Assembly (NCBI GenBank): GCA_039654915.1 | Contig: CM077597.1 | Location: 34,818,001 to 34,882,000, forward strand | Length of the DNA: 64,000 nucleotides | Direction: 5' to 3' | Source of the DNA: Aquilaria yunnanensis | Lineage: Eukaryota > Streptophyta > Magnoliopsida > Malvales > Thymelaeaceae | Shown: positions 22,701 through 34,071 of the stretch, in pieces | Layout: each line of letters begins with the position of its first letter | Position numbering within the stretch: the stretch's first letter is position 1 | Program-made: the position numbers and the translations under genes | The notes under the pieces: generated by a model | Told to the model about the DNA's origin: nothing | Database searches by the model: none | The model's input: only the letters and a program-made list of their open reading frames with translations

Positions 22701-23830
22701 TGATGCGAACCCCAATGGTATAAAGACCATGAAACACGCCCAAGATGTTTTTCAAGCTCCACAAGACATCAAAGAGACTGGATTTAAAACCCCCACCCCT
22801 AATCAACCTGTGATTAGAAACGAGAAGTATAAGAAAACCAAGAACACAAGCAACTTGTGCACCAAGGTAGTCCATAAAGAACTAAAGAGAAATTCTCTCC
22901 AAAGTAGCAATATTATTTCATGTAATGGCTGTGTTTTAAAACCAAAATATGTTCCTATTTTTAGGCCTAAACTAGGGTAAAAAACTCAGCAAAATTCGTA
23001 GGCCAAGTCACCTAGGAAACCTAGATACAAAAGACTTAAGAAAACCTAGTCAAACTAGGATTCCTACACCCTTTTAACACATGTTTAAAGTGTGCAGCGA
23101 ATTCCCTTTATCCTAAGTGACTTAAATCACTTCCATGGCCCTAATAACATCCTAAATAATGTAAATAAATAGGAATAAAATAAAATATGTTACAACACAA
23201 GATTGGCCATAAAACCCCAAAGCAGTTTTCTCGGGTGCACTTAAGGGCTCCATAGGGTTCTTGCTTGTGTCTTCAACTTCAAGCTGAAATTTGACCTTGA
23301 TACAGCCATGATTTCTCAAAATACAAATGATAAAAGTTGTATATCTCTTTCTTAGCTTCGAAATGACACCTGAGTCACATCAAACAGACATCTAAAGCCA
23401 AAGATATGCCCAAAATACTACAACTGCTTCCAAACCAGCGATGACTTGCAAATCTCGACTTTGAAGCTAAGATGGACCCCTTTAACGAGCAAATTGGGTT
23501 TCATGGTATGCATATGAATTGTAGCTCCAGATGTTATCTTCCCAATGAATCAAGAATCACTCAATTTTGATCTATTTATCTTAAGATATGAGTTTTATAC
23601 TGGAATATTGCCAATCTGTCAAAATCCAAGCTTGGCCATCATCTCCATATGATTTCTTGCATGTTCCAGCAGCTCCTTGCGAAATTCCAAGCCTATTCTC
23701 CATGTAAAAGTTTGAGACAAAAGCTTGAAGTGCAGTAGTGAGCTCCTTAGCCTTCTTTCTTGTCAATGGTCTACTAGTTATCTTCAATGGATCCTTCCCA
23801 TCATTGGTTGTGCCTTCCTTGATCATATCA
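22701..23830 (-). mobile_element. 1,130-bp TG...CA insertion (solo LTR or TRIM-like)
   Basis: Starts TGATGCGAACC and ends GATCATATCA, with perfect TSD CTTTG at 22696-22700 and 23831-23835. It interrupts the lysine-rich part of aORF I. On its minus strand an open frame (23581-23844) reads SRPLTRKKAKELTTALQAFV, like the LTRxxAK-type segment near the ends of some gypsy polyproteins. The element may be a solo LTR that includes the coding tail, or a small non-autonomous element. Family not identified. Confidence 0.75.
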
Positions 23831-24524
23831 CTTTGGCAGGGCAATCTTCAGCAACCCTAAGGTAGAAAAAAGCTAAGGAAGATTTCCTTCCACCTCCCCC
23901 TTAAGGTCCTACCGAGGTAGTAGAACCCTCATCCGAGGTGGCTATCCTCTCTATCCCCGTCAGCCCTACTTTGGTGGTGGAGACCTTGGCCGCATCCTTG
24001 GATGTGTGTTCGCTCAAAGAAGATGAAGAAATTTGGACGTGAAAGGGAAAGGATATCCAAGTGGATATCCTCGAAGTGAGCAATTTCGAGGGTGAGATCC
24101 CCGATGTCCCTTTACCATGTTTGTCATTTAACCTTCCATCTATGAATTTTGGACTTTCTAGAATTTTAGATTTTATAGATGAATGGTTAAGGGACAATGT
24201 GTTAACGAAACTTTGGCATGATTTTGTAGAAGATCTGCTCCAAATCGAGTGGATGATGAAGCATGGTCGGAAGTGGGCTGTTTGGGATGCAAAGATCCTT
24301 AATGACAAGGTCTCGAGGGAGCCATTCTGGACTTTCACCGAGGATATGGACTTATTCTCAGAGGATTGTTAGAAGATGGTTCCTTAGATGGTGAGAGGAA
24401 TCATGACCAGTGCCACGTTCCAATCTTTGATGGACTTTTGTCTGAATAAAGAGATTCTCGTTGCTCGGATGATCGAGCATGTGGCTTAGGTACTTCTTCA
24501 TTCCTGATACTTTGCTAGATGTTA

Positions 24525-24756
24525 CTCCCTCCGTCCCAAAAGTTTTGCTCCATTTGTTTTTGGCAATTAATCTATGATTTTTTATTTTCAACATTTTAAT
24601 ATATAAATACAAAATCTTTGTATATGAATGATAATTCAAGATATGTAGTTTCTAAATATATTTTTTTTGATTTTTTAAAAAAATAATAATATGAATAAAA
24701 TTGAGTCAAAATACAACAAAAAGTCAAATGTATCAAAATTTATGGGACGGAGGGAG
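24525..24756. mobile_element. Stowaway-type MITE
   Basis: 232 bp with perfect 14-bp terminal inverted repeats CTCCCTCCGTCCCA...TGGGACGGAGGGAG, flanked by TA on both sides (24523-24524, 24757-24758). AT-rich interior without ORF. It lies inside the second candidate intron of aORF I. A diverged relative is at 60275-60504. Confidence 0.93.
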
Positions 24757-25474
24757 TATTTTTTAACCCATTGTGCTATTTTTTGGCAGATGCTTGCGTA
24801 TGGTGCCTACTTCCGAGTGTGGTCATCAAAGTAGACTTCGGTATGAAGTTAATCAAAAGAAAATCTGGCTGGCCTAGGAGATTTTCATGAGCTGTTGCCT
24901 CAGGTATGGTGAACTTAATAAAATTGCCAAGGAAGAACTGGAAAATCTTCACCAAGAGGTGGTGGAGAGCAAAAAGGAATTCTTCAAAGAGTACTCTTTG
25001 AAAGTTTTTGACCTTGACTCGAAGTTAATAGGGCAGGCTTCTTCGGTGGAGGCCTTTTGGAAGAAGAAGGACGATCTGACAGCTGATTTTACCAAAGCCA
25101 TGGGGATTAATGCCGAACTTGGTGCCGAGGTCAATCAGTTGAAGAAATGGAAGAACAAGAAGTAGAAGAAGGAAGAGAAAGAGTTGGAAGCACTGAAGAA
25201 GGAGGTGGAGGACTTGAAGGCGAAGAATGTGGAGGCAGATGAAGCAACAAGGGCTTTATTTCAAGATGGCTTCTGCCTTGCTCGCCATCAGATACTTTTG
25301 TGCTTCCCCAACCTCGACATTTCCTTCCTCCAAGCCCTAAACATTCTCGAAGGGCCTTTTTTGGAATGGTCAAAGAGGGAGTTCCTCAATCTTCCAGAGT
25401 AGTCACCGATGAACCAAGTTGCCCAAGATGATGATGCTGAAGAGCCCTTGGTCAAAGATGATGATGAGGAGTAG

Positions 25475-26089
25475 CTCTCCTCCCCCCTACTTGTATTTTT
25501 GTGTTCTGCTTTTGTTCTCTTATTCTTTAATGGAATAGCTTTTATTCTAAAATTTTGGCTAAGTCCATGATAAGTGTTGATGTGTTGAGTTGTTTTAGCA
25601 TTCTTTGGCATTTTCACCACCTTCAGCTAGCTTTGGTTACTTAGAAAACTTATTCACTATCTTCGGTGAAATTCCTACGTCCTTATTTACTCAACTTATT
25701 CACCATTTTCAGTGAACATCTTCGGCGATGTGTACCTCCTCCGACAACGTCGTTATGGAGCACAACATCTTACTACATTTTGTAGAGCTGAGAATAGTAA
25801 CTTCAATAGTGAATACCTCCTTCAACAAAGTTGTTATGAGGCACAACAGCATACCATCTTCAGGGAGTCCCAGTAATGCAAATTTGCTGAAGTGTTGGAT
25901 AATTTTTGACGTTCATACAATGTCTTCAGAAAATACTTGCATACATTTAGAAATTTCTAACATTAACTTCGGCAAATTTTCAATATCAAATTCAGAATTT
26001 CTTCCTTTAAGTACATTCTTTCTGAAATTTTCTAAATTCATTTTTCCTGAAATTTTCTAAGTTCTCAGGAAATTTCTAAGTATAGAATT
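25475..26089. other. Spacer between aORF I and integrase ends
   Basis: The two opposite genes end tail to tail here. No gene. It contains imperfect repeats: CTTATTCAC(T/C)AT(C/T)TTC(G/A)GTGAA near 25650 and 25700, and ACCTCC(T)(C/T)CGACAACGTCGTTATG-like text near 25735 and 25825. Confidence 0.5.
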
Positions 26090-27672
26090 TCTTTAGGGAA
26101 TCTGAATGCCATGTGTTTTTCAATTCTTCTCCTTCAGCATTTTTTAGTTTGTAGACTCCAAGCCAAGCTTCATCTATGATCAAATAAGGTCCTTCCCAAT
26201 TTGCCCAAAGTACACCATGAGATGGTCTTCAGCCTTCCAGTTTGGCCTTTCGGAGAACGAGGTCTCTCACCTTGACTCTTTTAAGTTTGACTTTCAGGTT
26301 TGTTGCAATGGCTACCCTTTGTTGGAAGTCCTTTCATCTTAGTTTGGCTATCTTCCTATGCTCATCAACCATGTAAAGTTTGGTTCGTAAACTGAGGTTG
26401 TTCTTATCTTCATAGAATACCTATACTCTGATGGAAGACTTTATAACTTCAATAAGGATAAGAGCCTCGGTGCCGAACATGAGTGAAAAAGGTGTTTCTC
26501 TAGTAGCTCTTCAAGGGGTTGTTTGGTAACTCCATAGTACACTCAAGAGTTCTTTAGGCCATTTTCCCTTAGCCTCATTCAACTTCTTCTTTAGGCCATC
26601 TTTTAACCTTCCGTTAGATGCTTTGACTTCCCATTACTTTGAAGGTGGGCCATTGTGGCGGAGTGCAATTTCACTTAGAGGTGGGTGGCAAATTCATGGA
26701 ACCCCTTGTCAATAAATTGGGAACCATTATCTGCCACTATTACTGTTAGGCAACCAAATCTAAATATGATGTTCTTCCATATGAATTTCTGAATGTCTTT
26801 TGCCAAAATTGTTGCCAAGGGTTCTGGCTCAATCCTTTTTGTGAAGTAGTCTATTACAATGATGCAGACCTTGACTTCTCCTAGAGCTATTAGGAAAGGG
26901 CCAATAAGGTCAATTCCCCATACTACGAAAGGGTAAGGATAGTTTGCCGAAGTTATTATTTTTGAAGGTGCACTTTGGATGGGCGCATGTCGTTGGCATT
27001 TGCCGCATCGTTTGACAAATTGCCATACATACTTTCTTATAATGGGCCAAACTATAGAAGTAATACTCTAGCAAGGGCATCAGTCCTAATGTGGGAACCA
27101 TATATTCCTTCATAAACTTCTTTCAGGACTACTTTGGCTTCCTCTTCACTGACACACCTTTGTAGAGTATTTGAGTGCCTTTGTCAGTATAATTCCTCCC
27201 TAATGATGAAGTACCTTCCTGAGTGCCTTCGTACCTTCGTAGTTTCCTAAGGGTCTTCGAGAATAGAGGAATTTGTCAAGTATTCCCTTATAGGATCCTT
27301 CCACCCCTTTTCCAAGGTCAAGAGTGCCATTATGGCTATGCTCAGATAGTCAAGTACTTCAGTGGATTGTTTTGACTTGGCCAATCTGTCCGCTTCCATG
27401 TTCTCTTTTCGAGGTACCTTTTTTATTTGTACCTTGTCGAATTCTTGAATGAGCTCTTTGATGAGCTCATTGTATTTTTTCCAGGTTAGGGCCCTTAGCC
27501 CTATATTCCCCCATTGTCTACCAAACCATTAGTTGTGAGTCATTGTAGGCCTTCAGAGTTTTTACACCAACTCTATTTGCTAATCGTAAGCCTGTTATGA
27601 AGGCTTCATATTCGACGATATTGTTAATGATGTGGAATCCAAATTTTATAGCCTTTGACGCTTCTAGGCCTA
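26090..27672 (-). pseudogene. Tat I integrase and distal RNase H, broken
   Basis: Minus-strand remnants. The RNase H part reads KAIKFGFHIINN then VEYEAFITGLRLANRVGVK at about 27560-27660 (normal family pattern FGF...NN.AEYEAL..GL.LA). Integrase pieces include GIYGSH near 27100, the FHEF block near 26690, and the C-terminal WEGPYLIIDEAWLGVYKLKN near 26180. Stops and shifts occur every 50-100 codons. The enzymes would insert the element and degrade its RNA; none is intact. Confidence 0.75.
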
Positions 27673-29302
27673 CGGGACCTCAAAGTATTACATGCACTAA
27701 AAAATGGTCCTAACTCAGCTAAATACGCACCCTAGGTTACAGGAGTGCCTGAGACACAATGGACTCTAGAACAGGATGCTAGACAGCTGCTGCACAACAC
27801 AATAAGTACCACCATTAAAAATATCAAATGTGCTCCTAAAATCACCAAACTTTCCAGATCATGATTAGACAAATGGAAGTTCATGTACCTAAATTTTTAA
27901 ATCAAAACTCAAATGAAAAATGTCATTTTGAATGTGGTCTTTTTGCTGAACCTGTAATGACAGAATTGAGGGGAATAAGTTTCATTGAGAGACTTAGTTA
28001 GGGTAGCACTTGGATTCAATAGGCAATGTAACCATCATTAAAACCTAAATCCAAAGACACTAAAACACAAAAACTACAATGCATATATACAAGATATAGC
28101 AACCAAATGCAGCAACAATTCACAACCAACAAACACATGAAAGGCGGAAGCAACAATAACCATAGATTAGTCCATAAAACATGCAATAAACATAAATAAA
28201 TCACTATGGCCGCCCTCCTCAAGCTAATTCTTGGTCTTAGGAGGATTTTAAAACTGGTTAGTACTAACTTTGGGCTATAGAAACCCTTATTTAGTACTAA
28301 CTTTGGGCTCTAGAAACCCTCATTTCACTGCCATCTTTGTGCACTTCACACTAGGTCACAAAACCTTCAATAAGTGCACTCCCTTCACTAAGCTTAGTTC
28401 ATCAAGCTCATGGCTCTCTTCCAAGCTTAGCTTTAGCTCCATGGTTGCTTGAAAATACAGAAAACAAGCCATGAGAGCAAGAGAACCCTTACCAAAGTAG
28501 GTAGGCCAAAAATTAAGCTTGATCCTTGAAGTATCCAAGCAGTAGCTCTAGTTTGCTTCCAATTGCTTCCTTTTGCCTTCAATTTTAATCAATCACAAGT
28601 TTGAAGGTGAGGTGGCTATGGAGGAGGTGTTGTTGTGTTCTTGGGCTGGAGGAGGCCAAAAATGGGAGAGAGATAAGTGAATTGGCCACTTGAATTGCCT
28701 TAAATGAGCTTAAGGGCACAAAACACACTTAAACAAGCTTAACCTTACTTTATGTCATTTTCCTTCTCACTAATTATGGTATCTTTGTCTTAACCTCATT
28801 GGTACACATGTGCCCAACATTTTTGACCCATTTACAAGCCATAGCCACCACTCCCTAGGTGGGAAAACTCCAAATTGCTTCCTTTGACTTAAGTCAAAGA
28901 CATACACATCATAAGGCCTATATTAGGACACTTAGGTCTTTTATGCCTTTTTGTGTTTTCTTTGTCCTTAGTTGTCTTCCATAATCAATTTGGTCATCCA
29001 ATAGCGCTTTCATATCATTCATATCCTTCTCATAACTCTCCAAATCTCTTTCTTGAGAGTTTTGCAATTGAGTACCCAAATTTTCAAAACCTTATAAAAA
29101 AGTCCATAGGTTGTTCGAGAAACAAGCAACCCTTAAGGCTTTTCTTGGGGGCCAAGTTACCAAATTGGAACACTTTTAAGTAAGTGTTCATTATACCTTT
29201 TACCCATCACACTTCAATCACTGTGAAGAGAATTACACAATATAATGGTTTTTTGACCATTCTGCCACACTTGTAATTCTCCCATTTTTGTGTGGTGGTA
29301 AC
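27673..29302 (-). mobile_element. Del-like solo LTR inside RNase H
   Basis: About 1,630 bp. On the minus strand it starts TGTTACCACCAC and is related along its length to the LTR at 47192-48493 plus 49916 onward (shared: AGGTACATGAACTTC, GGACTAA(T/C)C, GCAGCAGCTGTCT). The flanks GCCTA (27668-27672) and GCCGA (29303-29307) are a TSD with one mismatch; excising the LTR makes the RNase H frame continuous (PGDFG then LEASKAIKFGF). A gene-less region; ORFs in it are spurious. Confidence 0.8.
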
Positions 29303-30720
29303 AGCCGAAGTCTCCTGGTTGCCATAACTAAGGCGTAGATGGATTTTTGCAGTGTAGGGTACCTAACTTCAGCACTGTGTAAGGATTAGCTAACATAGTA
29401 CACTGGCCACTATTTTCCTCCTTCTTGCCTCACAAGGATCGAACTTACTTCTTTTTCATTTCACTAACAGCGAGGTAAAGGATGAGGGGTTCCAGGGTTG
29501 GCAAAGTGTCGGTAGGTGGGATAAGTAATTGTTAAGTTCATCCTATGCCTTTTGACATTTTTCATTCCAAAGGTGTTCCTCGGTACCGAGTTTGGCTTCA
29601 TTTTTAGCTGCTTTGGTAATCATTTTGAAGAATGGTCAACACTAATCTCCATATCTGGATATGAATCTACTAAGTGCCATTATCCTTCCAGTGACCCTTT
29701 GGATGTCCTTGGTGGTTGTAAGAGTTCAGAATCCAAGCAAGGTTTTGACTTTTTCTGGATTAGCATATATGCCCCTTTTAGACACCATAAAGCCAAGGAA
29801 TTTGCCAACTGTTACCCTGAATACACATTTCTCAAGGTTGAGATGAATTTCAAATGTCTGAAGTTGCTGGAATGTTTCCTTCAAGTCCATGATATGATCG
29901 TTGGGCACTTTGTTTTTAACTATCATATCGTCGACATATACTTCCATGTTTTTCCCAATCTAGGAGTCGAACACCTTGTTCATCAGCCTCTGATATATGG
30001 CTCCTGTGTTCTTGAGGCCGAACGGTATTTTGACGTAACAATACATCCTCACCTCAATGATGAATGTAGTTTTTTCCTCATCTTAGGATTCATCTAAATT
30101 TGGTGACACCTACTGAAGGCATCAACGAAGCTGAGTAGCCCATATTTAGTAATGGAATCTACCAGTTGATCTATTAAAGACAAAGGAAACAAGTCCTTGC
30201 GACAAGCATTGTTGACATTTCTAAAGTCGATACACATTCGAAGTTTATCACCCCTTTCTTTGGTGGCAACCATGACATTGCTAAACCGGTCAGGGTATTG
30301 GACTTTCCTTATTATTCTGGCTTCAATAAGTCATTGTATTTTTCTTTTGACAAAGTTGTTCTTATGCGCCGAGGTGCTGAGCTTCTTTTGTCGAACTAGC
30401 TTTGCTTTAGGCCTTATTTTTAGACTATAGCTGATTATGTTCGGATTTATCTTGGGCATATTCTTTGGTCAGTAGGAAAATAGATCTTTATTCATTAATA
30501 AAAGGGATACAAATCTCTCTCTTTCACCTTTGGTCAGGTGTTTCCTAATTCGAGTACTTTGGCCAGGAATTAATTTTACATCCTCGGTTTCTATTTTCCC
30601 ACTATCACCCTTTTCCCCTTTTAGCCTATCTTCAGCAAATATGTAATCCTTCTCTAAGGTCTTGATGTGGACCTTAGGAGGGTTTTGTCTTGCTTTGACA
30701 AACACCTTCCTAACCATGGC
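29303..30720 (-). pseudogene. Tat I reverse transcriptase, broken
   Basis: Minus-strand RT remnant. The segment 30469-30717 covers the region before RT (LIPGQSTRIRKHL...LFSY). Further on are MCIDFRNVNNACRKD near 30210, the palm motif YVDD in MEVYVDDMIVK (29726-29947), then LNLEKCVFRVTVGKFLGFMV, the usual thumb-side LNP.KC.F.V..GKFLG pattern. Several stops and frameshifts separate these pieces. The proximal RNase H text ends at the solo LTR. Confidence 0.85.
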
Positions 30721-30759
30721 TTGATCTATGCATATTTCAGTGTTTCCTTCTTTTGCCTC

Positions 30760-31160
30760 GAACGTGATAGTTAGGTACTTTACATCTATTCGGAGGTGAA
30801 TGTTGCCCTATGTCTGTCTGCTGAGGATGGCATTATAAGATGATGGAACATCTATGACTATGAATCTCATCATAATGGAGGCAAAGAGTTCCTAAAACGA
30901 GGAGTTCGGCAGGTCTTACCCTGAAGGTGGGTGAAGCCATCGGTTTGAGCTCGTTCTCAGTAATACCCAGGCTTGGTAGCAGATGTACAAAAAGGAAGTT
31001 TGCATTTGAGCCATTGTCTAAGAGTACCTTCTTGATGTCCCAATTTTTTATCCTAGCCATGATCAGGAAAGGATTGTCATGTGAAAACTTCACCACATAC
31101 CATCCGTTCAGGTGATCTTGTTTGAGGGGTTGTTGAACTTTATCCTTGTTATCTCCCACA
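30760..31160 (-). pseudogene. Tat I aspartic protease remnant
   Basis: The open segment 30833-31159 contains DNPFLIMARIKNWDIKKVLL then DNGSNANFLF, the degenerate D-x-G-S active-site region of Tat proteases (usually DxGSSADILF), and a downstream LGTLCL block. It lies between gag and RT as expected. Confidence 0.8.
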
Positions 31161-31203
31161 CCTTCCTTTTTCTTTTAGCTGAGGGTATTCTGGTGGTAAT
31201 TGT

Positions 31204-32500
31204 CTAGATTACCCCAGCCGAAGGTGGTGGGTGTTTTTGAGGACTTCGGTTCATCCGACGTCTGTCTGAATCATACTCCTCACCTTCTCCTTTTTGCTTA
31301 TCCTCTCTTTTGCCCCTTTGCTTGGGTAAGGGTATTCTTAGGTATTTGCAAAGTTGGCCTTGTTTGATGAGGGACTCTATGTATTTCCTCAGTTGAAAAC
31401 AATGCTCTGTGTCATGACCATGGTCTTGATGGAATTGGCAGTACTTTTTCATGTTCTTTTTGATTTCCAAAGTCATTGGCTTCGGCCATTGTATTCATGT
31501 TTCCTGTCATTCCAAAACCATTAAAATATTTGTCCTTATGGTGTTCATGGGGGTGAACGTCATTGGTCTCTTGCTTCTGGTTTTCCAAGGTTGATCACTA
31601 TGGAGCCGAGGTTGGTGCCTTTGACCTTCAGAGTATTGATGGTCTACTTTTTGCCCTTCCATCCTTAGCTCTTTAGCAGTCATGTGCTGTTCGGCTCTCC
31701 TGTAGAACTCCCCTAAAGTTTCTAGGGAGGTCCTTGGAGAACTATAGAAGAGCTGAGAGTCCCTTCTAAGACACTAGATCATTACGAGGATGTGAATCTC
31801 CAGGCGAAATCAGGGACATTGAGGGCCTCTTGGTTGAACCTTTCAACATAGTTCTGAATGGTATCCCCACTCTTTTACGTCAAACATTTGGACGAGCATC
31901 TTCAATGTTGGTCTGCTTCCTATGAACTACTGGGTGAAGGCGGTGGACAACTCTTAGAAACCCATAATGGTTCCGGGTGTCAGGGAGTTGTACCATGTAG
32001 TTGCTAGCCCGAAGAAAGTCACTTCGAAACATTTATAGTGGGGGGGCGTCATTGGTACCATGGAGTACCATACTCCTCTTATACTTGGTTAGATGAGCTT
32101 GAGGATCGCTTCGCCCATCATGCGTCTTTAGGCAAGGTACTCGGAAGTCACTGGGCATTGACATTTCCATTATAGCTCGAATGAACAGTGACTCATCTCC
32201 GATGAAAGTGTCAGATAACCTTGACCAAAGGGCTTTTGAGAGATTTTTCTCTCAACCATGTCTAACCTCTCCAAGATTTTTTCCATCATAATAGTGGTAT
32301 TGTCCTCTCCCCGCTGTTGGGGAACCTATGGTAAGGGAGAATAACGTCTTCTTCTTAGCAAGTAACTTCGGTGGCGAAGAGACACGGCCTTCTCCTAGGG
32401 AGAAGGACTCTGACGCCGGGAGGACCTTGATTCTTTTGATATGGACCTCACCATGTACCATCCATAAGATGGTGGGTTTTCTATTGAAGACTCCTCATAG
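31204..32500 (-). pseudogene. Tat I gag remnant
   Basis: The C-terminal part 31204-31476 holds KYCQFHQDHGHDTEHC followed by LRKYIESLIKQGQL, the Tat-type zinc-binding motif. Upstream (31690-32230, frames broken) are MPSDFRVPCLKTHDGRSDP, LHGTNDAPPLC and LATTWYNSLTPGTI, which match the gag core pattern (DP..HL...M.LHG; W...L..G.I). Gag would form the particle. Stops and shifts make it non-functional. Confidence 0.8.
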
Positions 32501-32816
32501 GGGCTCCTATTAGGCGAGCTACGACAAGATGACCGGCACCCCCTCTCTGGATGAACTTTTCGCGAGGGGGTCCTTCTATGAGAACGTGCATGTGATCATC
32601 TTTGGTTGAGTTGCTGTGTCATTTTAGCCACTATGAAGAGCTGGAAGTCACACAGGAAGCCCATAGTGACCGTCAGAGGACGCTCGTCCTCCGACAGGGA
32701 AGGCTCCAGGGGTGCCTAGTCATTTGCCGCCGAAGGCTTAAGCGCAGACTAGGACTTTGGAATACCCTTGTCCTTGGAATGTCGAGTCTCTACAATGGTG
32801 ACCTAGGCGTGAGCTT
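32501..32816 (-). other. Tat I 5' leader
   Basis: Sequence between PBS and gag, no gene supported. The plus ORF at 32602-32982 crosses PBS and LTR and is not called. Confidence 0.5.
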
Positions 32817-32833
32817 CCACAGACGGTGCCAAA
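32817..32833 (-). other. Tat I primer binding site
   Basis: On the element strand TTTGGCACCGTCTGTGG lies 3 bp inside the 5' LTR end. It resembles the TTTGGCGCCGTCTGTGGG site usual in Tat elements. The tRNA is not assigned here. Confidence 0.65.
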
Positions 32834-32836
32834 TTA

Positions 32837-33561
32837 TGGTTGAGGACATCTTTGATGTAGGACATGTTGAACCTCTGGGAGAACTTCACCTGAATAATAT
32901 CTACAACATTGGGAGAACGTGGGTTAGGAGCTCATTGGAGTGTTTTTGGGGGGAGGGGCATCCAATGCCCAAGTCAGTATGAGGGAGAGGTTGTTAGGAA
33001 TATAGAGCAGAGAGGGGTTGTCTCACATTGTATTACCTAGGAGCCTCCCAAGTATTTATAGGAGGCTTGGAGGTGAAGGCTGTTGTACTCGAGCTAATTA
33101 GATTAGGACACGTGGTTGGCCAAGTTTGTTGGACATTCAATCCATACCTTAGGGAGAAGTGTCTACACTTATTTGTAGGCAGTTGTGCTCAGAAGGTAGG
33201 GGCGTGTGCAAGGTTGCTATCAGTGGTCCCTCAAAACTGCATTTGTCGCCTTCCATTAGGACCCTTTAGGGTCAAGACCCCCTTTGAAAGTAGAATCTCC
33301 TTCGAAGGTGGTTGGGGAAAACCTATCAGAGGCATAAATTGTGTTCGGGCGGCATCTATTCTACCAAGGGTGATAGGCTTTCTCACTCCGAGGTTGGTTA
33401 AGCTGATACCTAAGGATGGTTGTTCACCTTTTCCGTGGTTGGTCATGTGACCATCCGAGGGCGATACTGATAATTCTTCTGAGGTTGGTCATAGGGAGTT
33501 TTCGGGGTGGTGTCAGTCCACCAATATGAAGGTCCGATGGGTGCTAGCCCATTGGCTATGA
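32837..33561 (-). repeat. Tat I 5' LTR
   Basis: Uninterrupted counterpart of the split left LTR. On the plus strand it begins TGGTTGAGGACATCTTTG and ends near GGCTATGA. About 725 bp, clearly diverged from the left copy, so an old insertion compared with the copia element. The right end is uncertain by some bases. Confidence 0.8.
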
Positions 33562-34058
33562 CCCTTGATAAGCGATTGTCCACACTAATGTCAAGAGGCA
33601 GGATGATTCCTGGAATTTGAGGATAACGTGTTACCTAGATTATTTTGCATGAGGTGGAATGGGGTAAACTACAAGGTAAAAATGAGGTGTTTCTTGATAT
33701 AGCTCTTAAGTAAACATGGGGAACAAAAAAAATGGCTAGATGACTATAAAATGGGAATTGGTAATTTGGCAGAGGATTACCCACCCACCAAGATAAACAG
33801 ATGAGGTGGTAAATGGGGAAGAGGTGGTATTCCTCTCATTGAGCCAAAAGAAAAAGGCTTGACTTAAAGGGATGGTTCAATTAGATTGCTTGGCAATGAC
33901 CTAGAAACTAAGGATGAGGTAAATCCAAATGGTCAAAGCACAATAAACCAATCATTCGGGGAATAAGACCATAAGAGCAAATGAATGAAATGTGGAGGCT
34001 CAACGTTCTAGCTTGTTTCCCAGGAATAAAGTAAAGGAATTGGAGGACCAATTCATTG
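33562..34058 (+). other. Unrecognised sequence before a gypsy LTR
   Basis: No ORF of note. Probably the 3' internal part of the element whose LTR starts at 34072, because it runs into a polypurine tract, but no domain can be read. Confidence 0.4.
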
Positions 34059-34071
34059 AAGAGGAGGAGGA
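34059..34071 (+). other. Polypurine tract
   Basis: AAGAGGAGGAGGA directly before TGTGAGAACTC, a typical PPT-LTR junction of plant gypsy elements. Confidence 0.7.

Larger units (their letters stand above)
21676..25474 (+). pseudogene. aORF I: antisense gene of the Tat element
   Basis: A gene opposite to gag-pol, the arrangement described for Tat-lineage elements. Early part: blocks like YTKTIVPERGEPSYQP, PPNSYSYFNAF, YPIPKGGFYFLLPRG and PVKWASW, which resemble the 'putative gypsy-type transposon' domain (Transposase_28 in Pfam). Later part: Lys-rich (KKGEQKKKAPKRKKG), then a long coiled coil at 24887-25250 (EELENLHQEVVESKKEF; ELEALKKEVEDLKAK), and an acidic tail DDDAEEPLVKDDDEE ending at the TAG at 25472. 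A short intron 22528-22593 (GTAAGT...TTTGCAG) joins two frames in phase; a second possible intron is 24490-24790. Scattered stops and a shift after the first ATG break it. A 1,130-bp element and a MITE lie inside. Function of aORF proteins is unknown. Confidence 0.7.
11547..33561 (-). mobile_element. Tat-type Ty3/gypsy element 'Tat I' (host of nested insertions)
   Basis: A minus-strand LTR retrotransposon about 12 kb long without its insertions. The LTRs pair 11547-12110 plus 20378-20586 (left, 3') with 32837-33561 (right, 5'). Shared text includes GAGGACATCTTTGATGTAGG, AGCCTCCCAAGTATTTATAG and GAGGTTGGTCATA. Order read on the minus strand: LTR, PBS (32817-32833), gag, protease, RT, RNase H, integrase, then a plus-strand antisense gene (aORF I), a tandem-repeat 3' UTR and the 3' LTR. 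This order and the CxFHxDHGHxTxxC gag motif fit the Tat lineage. Insertions are a full copia element, a Del-like solo LTR, a 1,130-bp TG...CA element and a Stowaway-type MITE. All coding parts carry stops. The outer ends are approximate; candidate TSD TTTGA (11542-11546) has only a weak partner right of 33561. Confidence 0.8.

Noticed and set aside
29552..30097. 181-codon plus ORF
   Set aside because: Shadow opposite the Tat I reverse transcriptase (YVDD region).
32602..33450. Plus ORFs of 126 and 140 codons
   Set aside because: They run through leader, PBS and LTR of Tat I on the wrong strand; no domain.
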